Below, piece by piece: positions 33,644-42,665 of a stretch of DNA of 64,000 nt. A program made the translations under genes and the position numbers. The DNA is from Paenibacillus_E sp964253085 (GTDB lineage: Bacteria > Bacillota > Bacilli > Paenibacillales > NBRC-103111), in the NCBI RefSeq assembly GCF_964253085.1, contig NZ_CAXUQH020000001.1:8063885-8127884 (forward strand), written 5' to 3'. Below the pieces are notes generated by a model. It saw only the letters and a program-made list of their open reading frames with translations, ran no database searches and was not told the origin of the DNA. Within the stretch, counting starts at the first letter, position 1. The number at the start of each line of letters is the position of its first letter.

Positions 33644-33735
33644 ACGATTTATATCACTCCTAACATTGCTCACGCCTAGATATACTTCTCCTCCCAGTAT
33701 GGACGAAAACCCTGCCATTATATCCCTATAGGCGA

Positions 33736-33775
33736 AAAGAAAAATCCCCTAAGCTGCTGAGCAGCCTAGAGGATT
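33736..33775 (-). terminator. Intrinsic terminator after purA
   Basis: AATCC ... GGATT stem with inner GCTGC/GCAGC pairing (33743-33775), followed on the minus strand by TTTTTCTTTTCG. Confidence 0.9.
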
Positions 33776-33793
33776 GTTTAGTTTATCTATGAT

Positions 33794-35080
33794 TTAAGCG
33801 TAGATGGGACGAACCAAATTCGTTTGCTCACGGTTACGGCCTACGGAGAAGATTGCGATTGGGATACCTGTAAGCTGAGACACGCGCTCAACATAGTGTC
33901 TTGCGTTCTCTGGCAAATCACTCAGCGTACGAGCTTCAGAAACATCTTCTGTCCAACCTGGAAGCTCTTCGTATACCGCTTCGCACTCGGAGATAGCTTT
34001 CAAGCTCGCTGGGTAGTGCTCAATCAACTCACCGCGGTACATGTAGCCTGTGCAAATTTTGACCGTTTCTAGACCTGTCAGAACGTCGATAGAGTTCAAA
34101 GACAAGCCCGTGATGCCGCTAACGCGTCTTGCGTGACGCACAACAACACTGTCAAACCAGCCTACACGACGAGGACGACCCGTTACCGTACCGTACTCGA
34201 AGCCTTTTTCACGAATCCAAGCGCCGATTTCATTATCCAATTCCGTTGGGAAAGGACCGTCGCCGACACGTGTTGTATAAGCTTTAGCCACACCGATGAT
34301 GTTGTGAATCTTCGTTGGACCTACTCCAGAACCGATACAAACACCGCCAGCTGTCGGGTTCGATGAAGTAACATATGGGTATGTCCCTTGATCGATATCC
34401 AACATTACGCCTTGCGCGCCTTCGAACAACACTCTGCGACCTTGGTCGATATATTCGTTCAAGATGACAGATGTATCCTTTACATATGGACGAATCACTT
34501 CAGCGTACGCAAGGTACTCTTTAAGGATTGGCTCCACATCAAGACCTGTTGAACCGTAGACTTGCTCAATCAATACGTTTTTCTCAGCAACGATACGACG
34601 AAGCTTCAATTCGAACTCTTCTGCATCCATCAAATCCGCGATACGAATACCGTTACGTGCTGCTTTATCCATATAACAAGGGCCGATCCCTTTGCGGGTC
34701 GTACCAATTTTGCTATCACCTTTGCGATCTTCTTCTAGACCGTCAAGCACCAAATGATACGGCATAATCACATGCGCGCGATCACTGATATTCAGGTTCG
34801 TTGTTGTAAAACCATTATCATGAATGTAATTAATTTCTTCAATGAGTGCAGCCGGATTAATAACCATCCCATTCCCGATCACACAAGCTTTATCTCTGTA
34901 AAAAATACCGGAAGGAATCATCGTCAGCTTGTACTTTTTCCCGCTAATAATGATCGTATGGCCTGCATTGTTACCACCTTGATAACGCGCAACAACCTCA
35001 GCAGATTCCGCTAAGAAATCCGTGATTTTACCTTTCCCTTCATCTCCCCATTGCGTACCGACAACAACAACCGTTGACAT
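33794..35080 (-). CDS. purA: Adenylosuccinate synthetase
   Basis: 428 residues from the ATG at 35080, nine bases after GGAGG; a GTG two codons earlier is possible. The GTP-binding start VVVVGTQWGDEGKGKITDFL carries the catalytic aspartate and GDEGKGK loop; NNAGHTI, GTTRKGIGPCYMDKAAR, EGAQGVMLDIDQGTYPYVTSSN and SVGRNREQT complete the family signatures. It joins IMP and aspartate with GTP in the first step of AMP synthesis. Expression is probably under PurR: two PurBoxes and a sigma-A-type promoter lie upstream, and the mRNA would carry a leader of about 330 bases. Confidence 0.97.
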   Translation of the reverse strand: MSTVVVVGTQWGDEGKGKITDFLAESAEVVARYQGGNNAGHTIIISGKKYKLTMIPSGIFYRDKACVIGNGMVINPAALIEEINYIHDNGFTTTNLNISDRAHVIMPYHLVLDGLEEDRKGDSKIGTTRKGIGPCYMDKAARNGIRIADLMDAEEFELKLRRIVAEKNVLIEQVYGSTGLDVEPILKEYLAYAEVIRPYVKDTSVILNEYIDQGRRVLFEGAQGVMLDIDQGTYPYVTSSNPTAGGVCIGSGVGPTKIHNIIGVAKAYTTRVGDGPFPTELDNEIGAWIREKGFEYGTVTGRPRRVGWFDSVVVRHARRVSGITGLSLNSIDVLTGLETVKICTGYMYRGELIEHYPASLKAISECEAVYEELPGWTEDVSEARTLSDLPENARHYVERVSQLTGIPIAIFSVGRNREQTNLVRPIYA

Positions 35081-35086
35081 ATGCAC

Positions 35087-35410
35087 TTACCTCCGTACGG
35101 TGACTAGTCACCCATAATAAGCCGTTATGGCTGTAAGACCACAGAGGAAAGTTGGACTTCATTAAAGCGCTAAAGCGTTCAGCGTCCATTGCACTTTCCC
35201 TCTGGCGATTCTGGTGATGCAACTACCTCTATTCACTGCTACACGCGGCAACAGACAAGAGAGCTAACTCTCACTTACTCACCGCAAAGGAAGATCTGGT
35301 CTCTTTCGGCAGTGATCTGCAGGAAGGAAACCCACCCTTCGGCATGAAAAAACGACCTTATTTCGAGTTACCTGCCTCAAGCCGGCTTGTCGATCAAGGT
35401 TTTTTCACCG
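35087..35410. ncRNA. Structured purA leader or stand-alone RNA of unknown class
   Basis: About 320 bases without a coding frame but with strong pairing. Near purA is a long hairpin (35142-35204: CAGAGGAAAGT pairs with ACTTTCCCTCTG, TGGAC with GTCCA). At the other end a 10-12 bp hairpin (35355-35400) is flanked by A6 and T6, so it could act as a terminator in either direction. On the minus strand the region is the 5' leader of purA; on the plus strand it would be a ~310-base RNA ending at an intrinsic terminator. It does not match the purine, PRPP, ZTP, lysine, T-box or c-di-AMP consensus as I recall them. Confidence 0.45.
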
Positions 35411-35415
35411 TCTTT

Positions 35416-35444
35416 AGTTTAGCAGTCCCCCATGCCAAAGTCAA
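35416..35444 (-). promoter_or_regulatory. purA promoter (sigma-A type)
   Basis: Reading leftward: -35 TTGACT (35439-35444), 17-base spacer, -10 TAAACT (35416-35421). Transcription would start near 35409, directly before the hairpin flanked by T6. Confidence 0.7.
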
Positions 35445-35446
35445 TG

Positions 35447-35490
35447 AAAAACGAACGATTATAGGGGTGTCTGTATAATTGTTCGGAAAT
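35447..35490. promoter_or_regulatory. PurR operator: two PurBoxes in inverted orientation
   Basis: AAAACGAACGATT (35447-35459) and the inverse AATTGTTCGGAAAT (35477-35490) match the B. subtilis PurBox consensus AWWWCCGAACWWT in inverted array, the second nearly perfectly. The 24 bases between the CGAAC and GTTCG cores fit the known spacing roughly. The pair lies just upstream of the -35 box, as in known PurR-controlled pur promoters. The remaining gap to the dnaC terminator (35491-35786) shows nothing else. Confidence 0.75.
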
Positions 35491-35786
35491 TACGCAAACT
35501 ATTTCATTGCTATCGCTAAAAGAAGGGAAACCTCTGGCTTTGCCTATTTCATATTCAATCTGTTCCCCATAAGATTCCACTTGAGGGCATTTTTTATGTC
35601 TGTTTGTTGAGAGAAAATGCAGATACTTTTGGGATTCACGCTTACAGTGCGCGTATCAAGGTGATTCAGCCTGAGCCTCGGCTATAGCGATGTTTTTCAT
35701 CACTATTGTGCCATTTTCGCGGATCTCGCCGATTGTAACTATATTATTCATCACTCGCTTCGACGGCTCCCCCCATCCCCTCTACA

Positions 35787-35819
35787 AACAAAAAAACAGC
35801 CGTCAATACTGCCCGGCTG
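35787..35819 (-). terminator. Terminator overlapping the end of dnaC
   Basis: CAGCCG / CGGCTG stem (35797-35819), followed on the minus strand by TTTTTTTG. The stem contains the dnaC stop codon at 35803-35805, so terminator and coding sequence share bases. Confidence 0.8.
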
Positions 35820-37176
35820 CTGCTTCTTGATGACTGCGATCCATATTCACGAATTTATTGAATTGTTTCAGGAAGGCCAGCTCGACGGTACCTACGGGAC
35901 CATTCCGCTGTTTGGCAATAATAATCTCGATAATGTTCTTCTTCTCCGATTCCTTATCGTAGTAATCGTCCCGGTAAAGGAACGCTACGATGTCGGCATC
36001 TTGCTCAATGGAACCGGATTCCCGAAGGTCAGACATCATCGGACGCTTGTCCTGCCGCTGCTCAACGCCCCGGCTCAGCTGCGAGAGCGCGATAACCGGT
36101 ACATTCAGCTCACGGGCAATTTGCTTCAGCGTACGGGAGATCTCAGAGACCTCCTGCTGACGGTTGTCGCCGCCTTTACCGCCACGGCCAGCAATCAGCT
36201 GCAAGTAGTCGATGAGGATCATGCCGAGCCCCTTCTCCTGCTGCAAACGACGGCACTTCGCTCGGATATCGGCGACCGTAATCGTCGGGGTATCGTCGAT
36301 ATAGATATTCGCCTCTGACAAGGCGCCGATCGCCATCGTTAGCTTCTCCCAGTCGTCGCCTTCGAGATAACCGGTCCGCATGCGGTTCGCATCGACGTTG
36401 GCCTCGGCGCAGATCATACGTTGTACGAGCTGCGCGGCACCCATCTCGAGCGAGAAGATCGCGACGGTCTCTTTGGCCCGAACGCCGACATTCTGCGCCA
36501 CGTTCAGAGCGAACGCGGTTTTACCAACAGAAGGTCGGGCGGCCAGAATGACTAAGTCTGAACGCTGGAAGCCAGACGTCATCTTGTCCAGGTCAATGAA
36601 TCCTGACGGAATTCCCGTTGACCCGCCCTTGTTCGAGTAGAGGTTTTCAACCTTCTCGAACACTTCCATCAGCACGTCGCGAATGACGACGAAGCCGCTT
36701 GAGCTCCTGCGCTGCGAGATCTCGAGGATCTTCGCCTCCGCCTCGCTGAGCATCGCCCCAACATCATCCTCATTGGCATAGCCATTGGTGACGATCTGTG
36801 TCGCTGTCCGAATCAATCGGCGAAGCATCGACTTCTCTTCGACGATCGCCGCGTAGTAGTCGATATTGGCAGCGGTTGGTACTGCATTCGCCAGCTCGGA
36901 TAAGTACGTTACGCCGCCGATCTCCTCAAGCTGCTGCTTGTTTTGAAGAAGTGCTGTAAGTGTAATAAGATCGACAGGCTCTTGATCTTCCGCGAGCTCA
37001 ACAATCGCCTCGAATATACGCTGATGAGCGCCGCGATAGAAATCATCGCTAGATATCCGCTCCATCGCGGTAATCAACGCATCTGCGTTAATTAAAATCG
37101 CACCCAAGACGGCTTGCTCAGCTTCTATATTTTGAGGCGGAACACGATCCATAAACATATTATCTCCGTTGCTCAT
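35803..37176 (-). CDS. dnaC: Replicative DNA helicase (DnaB homologue, called DnaC in Bacillus)
   Basis: 457 residues from the ATG at 37176 (MSNGDNMFMDRVPPQNIEAEQAVLG); nine extra codons upstream lack a ribosome site. N-terminal primase-interaction domain, linker, and RecA-like motor with Walker A ARPSVGKTAFALN, Walker B ILIDYLQLI, H-loop ALSQLSRGVEQR and arginine finger region RNGPVG. It unwinds DNA at the fork as a hexamer. Order gdpP-rplI-dnaC matches B. subtilis. A hairpin without a good T-run lies between rplI and dnaC (around 37230-37260). Confidence 0.97.
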   Translation of the reverse strand: MSNGDNMFMDRVPPQNIEAEQAVLGAILINADALITAMERISSDDFYRGAHQRIFEAIVELAEDQEPVDLITLTALLQNKQQLEEIGGVTYLSELANAVPTAANIDYYAAIVEEKSMLRRLIRTATQIVTNGYANEDDVGAMLSEAEAKILEISQRRSSSGFVVIRDVLMEVFEKVENLYSNKGGSTGIPSGFIDLDKMTSGFQRSDLVILAARPSVGKTAFALNVAQNVGVRAKETVAIFSLEMGAAQLVQRMICAEANVDANRMRTGYLEGDDWEKLTMAIGALSEANIYIDDTPTITVADIRAKCRRLQQEKGLGMILIDYLQLIAGRGGKGGDNRQQEVSEISRTLKQIARELNVPVIALSQLSRGVEQRQDKRPMMSDLRESGSIEQDADIVAFLYRDDYYDKESEKKNIIEIIIAKQRNGPVGTVELAFLKQFNKFVNMDRSHQEAAAGQY

Positions 37177-37310
37177 GCTACTGTGCCCGCCTTTCATTTT
37201 CATAATTAATAGTTTACTAGTTTGGTGTCTACAAGAGAGAAGAGCCCCGGATAGGGACTCTTGTTCTCTACTTCTTGTTATTTAAATGGCTCTATTCTAT
37301 GCCCTTAGGC

Positions 37311-37760
37311 TTACTTCTCTTCCGTTACTTGAACGTTCAAACTAGCTGTTACTTCCGCGTGCAGCTTAACCGGAACCTTCGTTACTCCTAGCGTACGAAT
37401 CGGCTCTTCCAGTACGATTTTACGCTTATCAATCACGATTTTATACTGTTTCTCTAGTACTTCTGCAATCTGCTTACTAGGAATGGCACCGAACAAACGT
37501 CCACCTTCGCCTGACTTCGCTTTAATTTGAACAGTCATTTCACTTAGCTTCTCGCCTAACGCTTGCGCATCTGCCTTCTCTTGATCCTTGCGGCGTTGCT
37601 CGGCTTTCTTTTGATTATCTAACACTTTGACTGTGCCCTGAGTAGCTGGAGCTGCAAGTCCTTGTGCGATTAGGAAATTTTGTGCGTACCCCTCGGATAC
37701 TTCTTTCACTTCGCCCTTCTTACCTTGGCCTTTAACGTCTTTGAGTAAAATTACTTTCAT
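37311..37760 (-). CDS. rplI: 50S ribosomal protein L9
   Basis: 149 residues, GGAGGG before the ATG. The N-terminal rRNA-binding domain begins MKVILLKDVKGQGKKGEVKEV with the conserved GYAQNFLIAQGLAAPAT, then a long charged helix and the C-terminal domain FGAIPSKQIAEVLEKQYKIVIDKRKI. It binds 23S rRNA near the L1 stalk base. The start overlaps the gdpP stop by four bases, so it is coupled to that gene. Length matches other Bacillota. Confidence 0.97.
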   Translation of the reverse strand: MKVILLKDVKGQGKKGEVKEVSEGYAQNFLIAQGLAAPATQGTVKVLDNQKKAEQRRKDQEKADAQALGEKLSEMTVQIKAKSGEGGRLFGAIPSKQIAEVLEKQYKIVIDKRKIVLEEPIRTLGVTKVPVKLHAEVTASLNVQVTEEK

Positions 37761-39718
37761 TCGAAAAGTCCCTCCTCTTCCTGCATATCGGCTAGTACTT
37801 GTTTTAAGCGGTTCGTTGCTTCTTCTAATGTGCCATCTGTTTGCGTCGCTGCATTGGTTAAATGCCCGCCGCCACCTAGACGCTCCATCACAACTTGAAC
37901 GTTCATTTGGCCCAGCGATCTCGCGCTAATCCCAATTAATCCATCTGGTCGTTCGGCAATTACGAAGGAAGCCATAATATTCGTCATATTTAACAATGTA
38001 TCAGCAACTTGCGCGATCATCAACTGAGAATATTTACGTGATGGCTCAGCAACTGCCAAAGCCACGTGTTCATAGATGGTTTCTGTATGCTTAATAATCT
38101 CAGAACGCTCAATATAAGAATCCAAATCTTCCTTCAACAACTTCTGAATGAGAGCGGAATCTGCCCCATTGCGTCGCAGGTACGACGCGGCTTCGAAGGT
38201 TCTTGCACCTGTCCGAAGACTGAAGCTCTTCGTATCTACAACAATCCCCGCAAGCAGCATCGTGGCCTCTAGAACCTCCATCGACAGCTTCTCGTTGATA
38301 TACTGCAGCAGCTCGGTCACTAGCTCACACGTAGAGGACGCGTACGGCTCCATATAGACGAGTGTAGCATCATGGATGAACTCCTCACTCCTACGGTGAT
38401 GATCGACCACGACGACCCTGTGCGTCAGCTGTAGCAGCTTAGGCTCAGCGACCATCGATGCCTTGTGCGTATCAACGACGACAGCAAGTGATCGCTGCGT
38501 CGTAATCTGCATTCCCTGCTCAGGCGTAATGAACCAACGGTGCAGCCGCTCATCAGCTGAAATCGTCTCCATCACCTTCTGAATGGCTGGATTCACGCCC
38601 TCTAGCACAATATAGCCTTCTTTGCCGACGACTTGGACTGCCTTGAGCACACCAATCGCCGCGCCGATGGAATCCATATCTGCAAACCGATGACCCATGA
38701 TGATGACCTTGTCACTATCTTTCATCAGATCACGCAGTGCATGCGAGATCACCCGAGCTCTAACTCGCGTACGTTTCTCGACTGCATTCGTTCTCCCACC
38801 GTAGAAGGACAGTCGCTGCCCGACCTTCACCGTTACCTGGTCACCACCGCGGCCGAGCGACATGTCCAGCCCCATTTGTGCCATTTGACCAAGTTCAGTG
38901 AGCTGTTCAGCCCCTGATGCGATCCCGATACTAAGCGTTAGAGGCAGCTTATTCTCAATCGTGAGATCGCGAACATCGTCTAGAAGTTCAAAGCGTGTTT
39001 GTTCTAACTGACGTAACGCCTTCTGATCCATCAGGATTAGGAATCGATCTGATGAAGTCCGGCGTAAATACAATTGATTCTTCTGAGCCCACTCCGTTAT
39101 CTCACCAGTGACCTTGGCCAGCATAAGACTACGTGTCTGATCATCCAATCCCTGTGTCGCCTCTTCCAAATTATCCATCATGACGATACCAATCGCCGTT
39201 TTACTATCTTCGTATTTCTTCGCTAGCATTGCTTGCTCCGTAATTTCACGCAGATAGAGGAGTCTCTCCTCGGGTTTGGACCAGACTTGATAAATAAATT
39301 GACCTACTTTGAGCTCTAGTAGTTCGGCCTTGTCTTTCTTATTCTTGAGATCGGGGAAATAATCAAAGAGCGACTCACCAATCACCGAGTCTTGCCCTAG
39401 CATTTTCGCTACAAAAGGATTGTGCCACTCTATGCGTTTCTCTTCATTATATAAAATAATGCCGATGGGCAGCCCGCTCATGACTTCATTGCCGGCTTTT
39501 TTCACCCGATGGGTTATCGTTCCGACGTACGTATTCAATTCTCGACGAAAAGCTGTCTCCGCTTGCAGCGTAAAATACGCCATTACTCCGCAGAGTAAGA
39601 AAGCCGTTAGGCCCAGCCACCATTTGAACATATAAATAATGGCTGTCAAGGCGATGAGCAGAACGAACATCCACACAATATGTTGACCGTGCCACCGCTT
39701 CAAAAGGAACTTCGGCAT
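37757..39718 (-). CDS. gdpP: Cyclic-di-AMP phosphodiesterase GdpP
   Basis: 653 residues. Two N-terminal membrane helices (~12-55), a PAS-like haem-binding domain (~75-160; NPFVAKMLGQDSVIGESLFDYFPD), a degenerate GGDEF domain (~170-300), then DHH (MGHRFADMDSIGAAIGVLKA, VVDTHKASM, VVDHHRRSEEF) and DHHA1 (RLGGGGHLTNAATQ) domains. The DHH/DHHA1 pair cuts c-di-AMP to pApA and so controls potassium, osmotic and cell-wall homeostasis. All metal-binding residues of the DHH motifs appear intact. It is the gene before rplI, as in B. subtilis (yybT). Confidence 0.96.
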   Translation of the reverse strand: MPKFLLKRWHGQHIVWMFVLLIALTAIIYMFKWWLGLTAFLLCGVMAYFTLQAETAFRRELNTYVGTITHRVKKAGNEVMSGLPIGIILYNEEKRIEWHNPFVAKMLGQDSVIGESLFDYFPDLKNKKDKAELLELKVGQFIYQVWSKPEERLLYLREITEQAMLAKKYEDSKTAIGIVMMDNLEEATQGLDDQTRSLMLAKVTGEITEWAQKNQLYLRRTSSDRFLILMDQKALRQLEQTRFELLDDVRDLTIENKLPLTLSIGIASGAEQLTELGQMAQMGLDMSLGRGGDQVTVKVGQRLSFYGGRTNAVEKRTRVRARVISHALRDLMKDSDKVIIMGHRFADMDSIGAAIGVLKAVQVVGKEGYIVLEGVNPAIQKVMETISADERLHRWFITPEQGMQITTQRSLAVVVDTHKASMVAEPKLLQLTHRVVVVDHHRRSEEFIHDATLVYMEPYASSTCELVTELLQYINEKLSMEVLEATMLLAGIVVDTKSFSLRTGARTFEAASYLRRNGADSALIQKLLKEDLDSYIERSEIIKHTETIYEHVALAVAEPSRKYSQLMIAQVADTLLNMTNIMASFVIAERPDGLIGISARSLGQMNVQVVMERLGGGGHLTNAATQTDGTLEEATNRLKQVLADMQEEEGLFE

Positions 39719-39736
39719 TCGAACTAGCTCCTAATC

Positions 39737-40651
39737 CTATAAATTTTTCTTGAACCGTTCACGGATTGGAAACGCAACATCAAATACCCCTAATAAGCTA
39801 TACACAATAAATAGTGGCGGCATAAAGATCAGAATGATAATGGCCACAATGGGCAGGATCGGTTTCCACTTATTTGCATGCGCCACAAAGAACAGAAAGC
39901 CTATCGCTTGAACCGCGAATACGAGCATCAACAGCGGCATCGCATTCATCAGCAGTGTTGAAATGAGTGAGCTGGAATCGGGCTTTGAGAATAAATCTAA
40001 GACAAAGGCCACTAAATAAATCCAGACAAGCGATCTTTGCAGCTTCCACTCTCTCATTGGGCGTAAACCAGGGATACCTTCCCCTGTTTTATTCAAGAAC
40101 CACCGCGTTACGCCATGTGTCACAAAGGTAATGAACAACGCCACAAAAATCAAATACAACGGTATGACTTGCACGATGAATCCAACGTACCAGTCTTGAT
40201 CTTTAGGTAAAATCTCCTGAATGCTACTCGGCATGGTTGCAATACTATCTATCATGAATTGCTTAAACTTAGTAACAGGGTCAAGACCTAATGCAAAACC
40301 TAGAAGCAGGCTTAATAACGACTCCGCCAAGATGGTAACGATACCCGCAGTTAATACAGATCTTGCTGCCGCTTTACGTTTGTACAGATTCCCCATCACT
40401 AACACAGGTGGTAATATGAACAACGCAATCGTTATTAAATAAAGACCTAACCACTGGGTAAGTATGTAAACAACGAGCAGGCTGAGTACATAACTTACGA
40501 CGAAACGCTTCGTGCTTGTTTTGACGTATAACATAAGAACTGGTACCAACAGAAAACTACATGTAAAAATAATAAATGGCGTCATCAGCGATAGCAATGA
40601 AATAATCATAACCACGCTCCAAATGACACTCTGCCAACTTCGATTCCCCAA
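39737..40651 (-). CDS. yybS: DUF2232 membrane protein (YybS-like)
   Basis: 304 residues from a TTG at 40651, which has GAGGTG seven bases upstream. About eight hydrophobic helices, for example WSVVMIISLLSLMTPFIIF, FVVSYVLSLLVVYILT and FVIPLYLIFVALFITF-like segments, with the C-terminal block PIVAIIILIFMPPLFIVYSLLGVFD and the basic end FPIRERFKKNL typical of YybS/DUF2232. It may be related to ECF-type transport components, but no function is settled. It is the gene upstream of gdpP, 18 bp away, in the conserved yybS-gdpP-rplI order. Confidence 0.88.
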   Translation of the reverse strand: MGNRSWQSVIWSVVMIISLLSLMTPFIIFTCSFLLVPVLMLYVKTSTKRFVVSYVLSLLVVYILTQWLGLYLITIALFILPPVLVMGNLYKRKAAARSVLTAGIVTILAESLLSLLLGFALGLDPVTKFKQFMIDSIATMPSSIQEILPKDQDWYVGFIVQVIPLYLIFVALFITFVTHGVTRWFLNKTGEGIPGLRPMREWKLQRSLVWIYLVAFVLDLFSKPDSSSLISTLLMNAMPLLMLVFAVQAIGFLFFVAHANKWKPILPIVAIIILIFMPPLFIVYSLLGVFDVAFPIRERFKKNL

Positions 40652-40657
40652 CCGGGC

Positions 40658-40969
40658 TCACCTCTTACGTAAATGTTCTTCGAGCGATGAAATGTCGCCG
40701 TACCAATCCTCAAGTTGATGGCCCTCTTGGCGGTGCTTCTTCATTTTCTCAACAATAGCTTCGTCCAAACTGCGATAAGAAATCCCCAGTCTTCGGCCTA
40801 AAATATAGCCACTCGAAATCAAACTGGCTAATCCATCGACCATCTTTACATGACTACCTTCCCACATGCCTTTGAGCAGGTGAGCTACATGATCTACGAC
40901 TTCTGTTTTGAGCCACTCAATGACTTTGGCCCGTCTGGCTAGGTCAACTTCTTTTTCCCTATTCAGCAA
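40658..40969 (-). CDS. MazG-like family protein
   Basis: 103 residues from a TTG at 40969, with GAGGAG nine bases upstream; no ATG fits better. Helical throughout: REKEVDLARRAKVIEWLKTEVVD, HLLKGMWEGSHVKMVDGLASL, SSGYILGRRLGISYRSLDEA. This matches the short MazG-like family of Bacillota rather than true MazG pyrophosphatases, as the EExxE metal-binding set is not evident. It precedes the DUF2232 gene by six bases and is the first gene of the yybS-gdpP-rplI-dnaC run. Confidence 0.82.
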   Translation of the reverse strand: MLNREKEVDLARRAKVIEWLKTEVVDHVAHLLKGMWEGSHVKMVDGLASLISSGYILGRRLGISYRSLDEAIVEKMKKHRQEGHQLEDWYGDISSLEEHLRKR

Positions 40970-41069
40970 CCGTCATCTCTCCTCATCTCACCAGAAACGA
41001 TATTGATTAATTATACCACAAAAAGGTACTAGAAAAGAAAGCCTCTCATCGAGCTCTCCGATGTCGCAG

Positions 41070-41095
41070 AAAAAGACAGCTGATCTTGGCAGCTG
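41070..41095 (-). terminator. Intrinsic terminator of the metallophosphoesterase/ABC operon
   Basis: CAGCTG / CAGCTG stem with a seven-base loop (41077-41095), followed on the minus strand by TCTTTTTC. Confidence 0.7.
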
Positions 41096-41159
41096 CCTTA
41101 TTTGGTAATTGTATTCTTTTAGGAAAAATAGCGCGAAATTAGGGATCCAGATTACTCCC

Positions 41160-41903
41160 TCAATTTGTAATTAACTGCTCCTTCAACACCTGAATCTGCT
41201 GTTCTGACAAACCAATCGTTGATAAATAGCGTTCCGCATTTCCGTACCGAAGCTCTAGATGAGACAGCAGATCTATCATATAAACGGGATCACACCCTAA
41301 GAAGCTTTCATACGTTTCATCGGGTACATTCGCTGGTTTTCCTTTGCGCAATTCATCCATAATTGGCGTAATACAGGCATTCGTAAGCAGATAGTCTTCC
41401 AAAATTGTTTCATGTGGAACATTTATAAGGTACAACAAAAGGGCTGAAACAACACCCGTCCGATCTTTACCTGCTGCGCAATGAAAGAGACTTCCGTGTA
41501 TACTTCCCTCTGCAAGCAAACTGAAAACACGTAACAACTGGGTCTGCGAAGTCTCAAGCAAGTTAATATATAGATCACCTAGATTTTGAATTTGCGCAAG
41601 ACTCGATGTGGCCGGGTTGATCAAACTTACATTATGATAGCTCACTTGCTCGGAATCTGCGAATACGTTCTTCTTTTCCTCAAGCTCATGCGCATTTCGC
41701 AAATCAATAATCGTCCGTACACCTCGTCTCACCAAATCTTGCTGGCTAACCTTACTCAGTTTGTGCAAGCCATCCGCTCGAAACAGAACGCCCCAACGCG
41801 TCATTCGCCCATCCTTCGTCTTGTACCCTCCTAGATCACGCAAGTTATATGCGCCTTCAACCTGTAAAACACGTTGCTCATTGGCCATATGTGTCGTCAT
41901 CAT
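41160..41903 (-). CDS. Tyrosine/dual-specificity protein phosphatase
   Basis: 247 residues, GGAGG before the start. The signature is HCAAGKDRTGVVSALLLYL (CxxxxxR P-loop: cysteine and arginine about residues 141-147), preceded by VEGAYNLRDLGGYKTKDGRMTRWGVLFRADGLHKL, the hallmark N-terminus of the Tyr_phosphatase_3 group. These cytoplasmic enzymes hydrolyse phosphotyrosine or small phosphoesters such as phosphoinositides. It is the last gene of the leftward metallophosphoesterase/ABC operon, which supports a role in phosphoester use or in regulating it. Confidence 0.88.
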   Translation of the reverse strand: MMTTHMANEQRVLQVEGAYNLRDLGGYKTKDGRMTRWGVLFRADGLHKLSKVSQQDLVRRGVRTIIDLRNAHELEEKKNVFADSEQVSYHNVSLINPATSSLAQIQNLGDLYINLLETSQTQLLRVFSLLAEGSIHGSLFHCAAGKDRTGVVSALLLYLINVPHETILEDYLLTNACITPIMDELRKGKPANVPDETYESFLGCDPVYMIDLLSHLELRYGNAERYLSTIGLSEQQIQVLKEQLITN

Positions 41904-41966
41904 TTATTCCTCCGCCTTCATTCATATTTTGTATAAACGCTGCTTGAAACGATCTAACATCCTATG

Positions 41967-42665
41967 TTAAATATCGAATTGTTTCAATTGTTGATGCAAA
42001 ATCTCATTCACTTCATAGATCGCTTCTTTCGCATCCTGAATGTTCCCTTCCAGAAGAGCCTCATAGATGCGGGAGTTGATCCTTCTCCCCTGCCTTGGAT
42101 TCGATAGAGACTGCGGATTCATCGTTCGATAGGAAACAACTTTGCACATATATTTGCCCTTTATTTGCTCCAGAATCTGCATCATGTTCTGATTGTGAAC
42201 TGTGGTCAGAATCGTCTCTATAAACAATAGCGAACTTTCATAATAGAGCCAGTGGTCTCCGTCATCAGCTGCTTGAATTTGACGATCCAGATGGCCCCGT
42301 AACGACACCAAGTCAAAGGTAAGTCCTCGTTTATCAGCTACATCAAATGCATAAATCTGCATAGAAACTAATACTTCAAACATGTCACAAAACTCTTTGA
42401 ACGATATGTTTTTAACAAAAACACCCCGGCCCCGTATCGACTCCACGAATCCTTCTTGCTCCAGTAAAGAGATAGCCGCCCGAATTGGCGTTCGACTCAT
42501 GTTCAATTGATCCGCCAATTCATTCTCTGACAAAAGAGTACCAGGCAAATAATTCGCATGAATAATTTGATTCCGAATTTCTTGGTAGGCTTTCTTTTCT
42601 AGCGATGGTTTGGCAACGCTTTTCGTTTGAAGAAGATGCCCTTGCTGTGTAAATAATGAACTCAT
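41967..42665 (-). CDS. GntR family transcriptional regulator
   Basis: 232 residues from the ATG at 42665, whose first base overlaps the TAA of the upstream permease gene (TAATG); AAAGGCGG nine bases upstream is its ribosome site. The longer frame to 42776 runs inside the permease gene and is rejected. Winged helix: AYQEIRNQIIHANYLPGTLLSENELADQLNMSRTPIRAAISLLEQEGFVE. The C-terminal helical FCD-type domain (~90-230) is the effector sensor. It probably controls its own ABC/phosphoesterase operon. Confidence 0.88.
   Translation of the reverse strand: MSSLFTQQGHLLQTKSVAKPSLEKKAYQEIRNQIIHANYLPGTLLSENELADQLNMSRTPIRAAISLLEQEGFVESIRGRGVFVKNISFKEFCDMFEVLVSMQIYAFDVADKRGLTFDLVSLRGHLDRQIQAADDGDHWLYYESSLLFIETILTTVHNQNMMQILEQIKGKYMCKVVSYRTMNPQSLSNPRQGRRINSRIYEALLEGNIQDAKEAIYEVNEILHQQLKQFDI

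Noticed and set aside
35087..35410. T-box, lysine, purine, PRPP, ZTP or c-di-AMP riboswitch, RNase P, SRP or tmRNA
   Set aside because: Pieces such as GAAGGGTGGG and AGAGGAAAG recall some of these, but the conserved core motifs are missing or in the wrong order.
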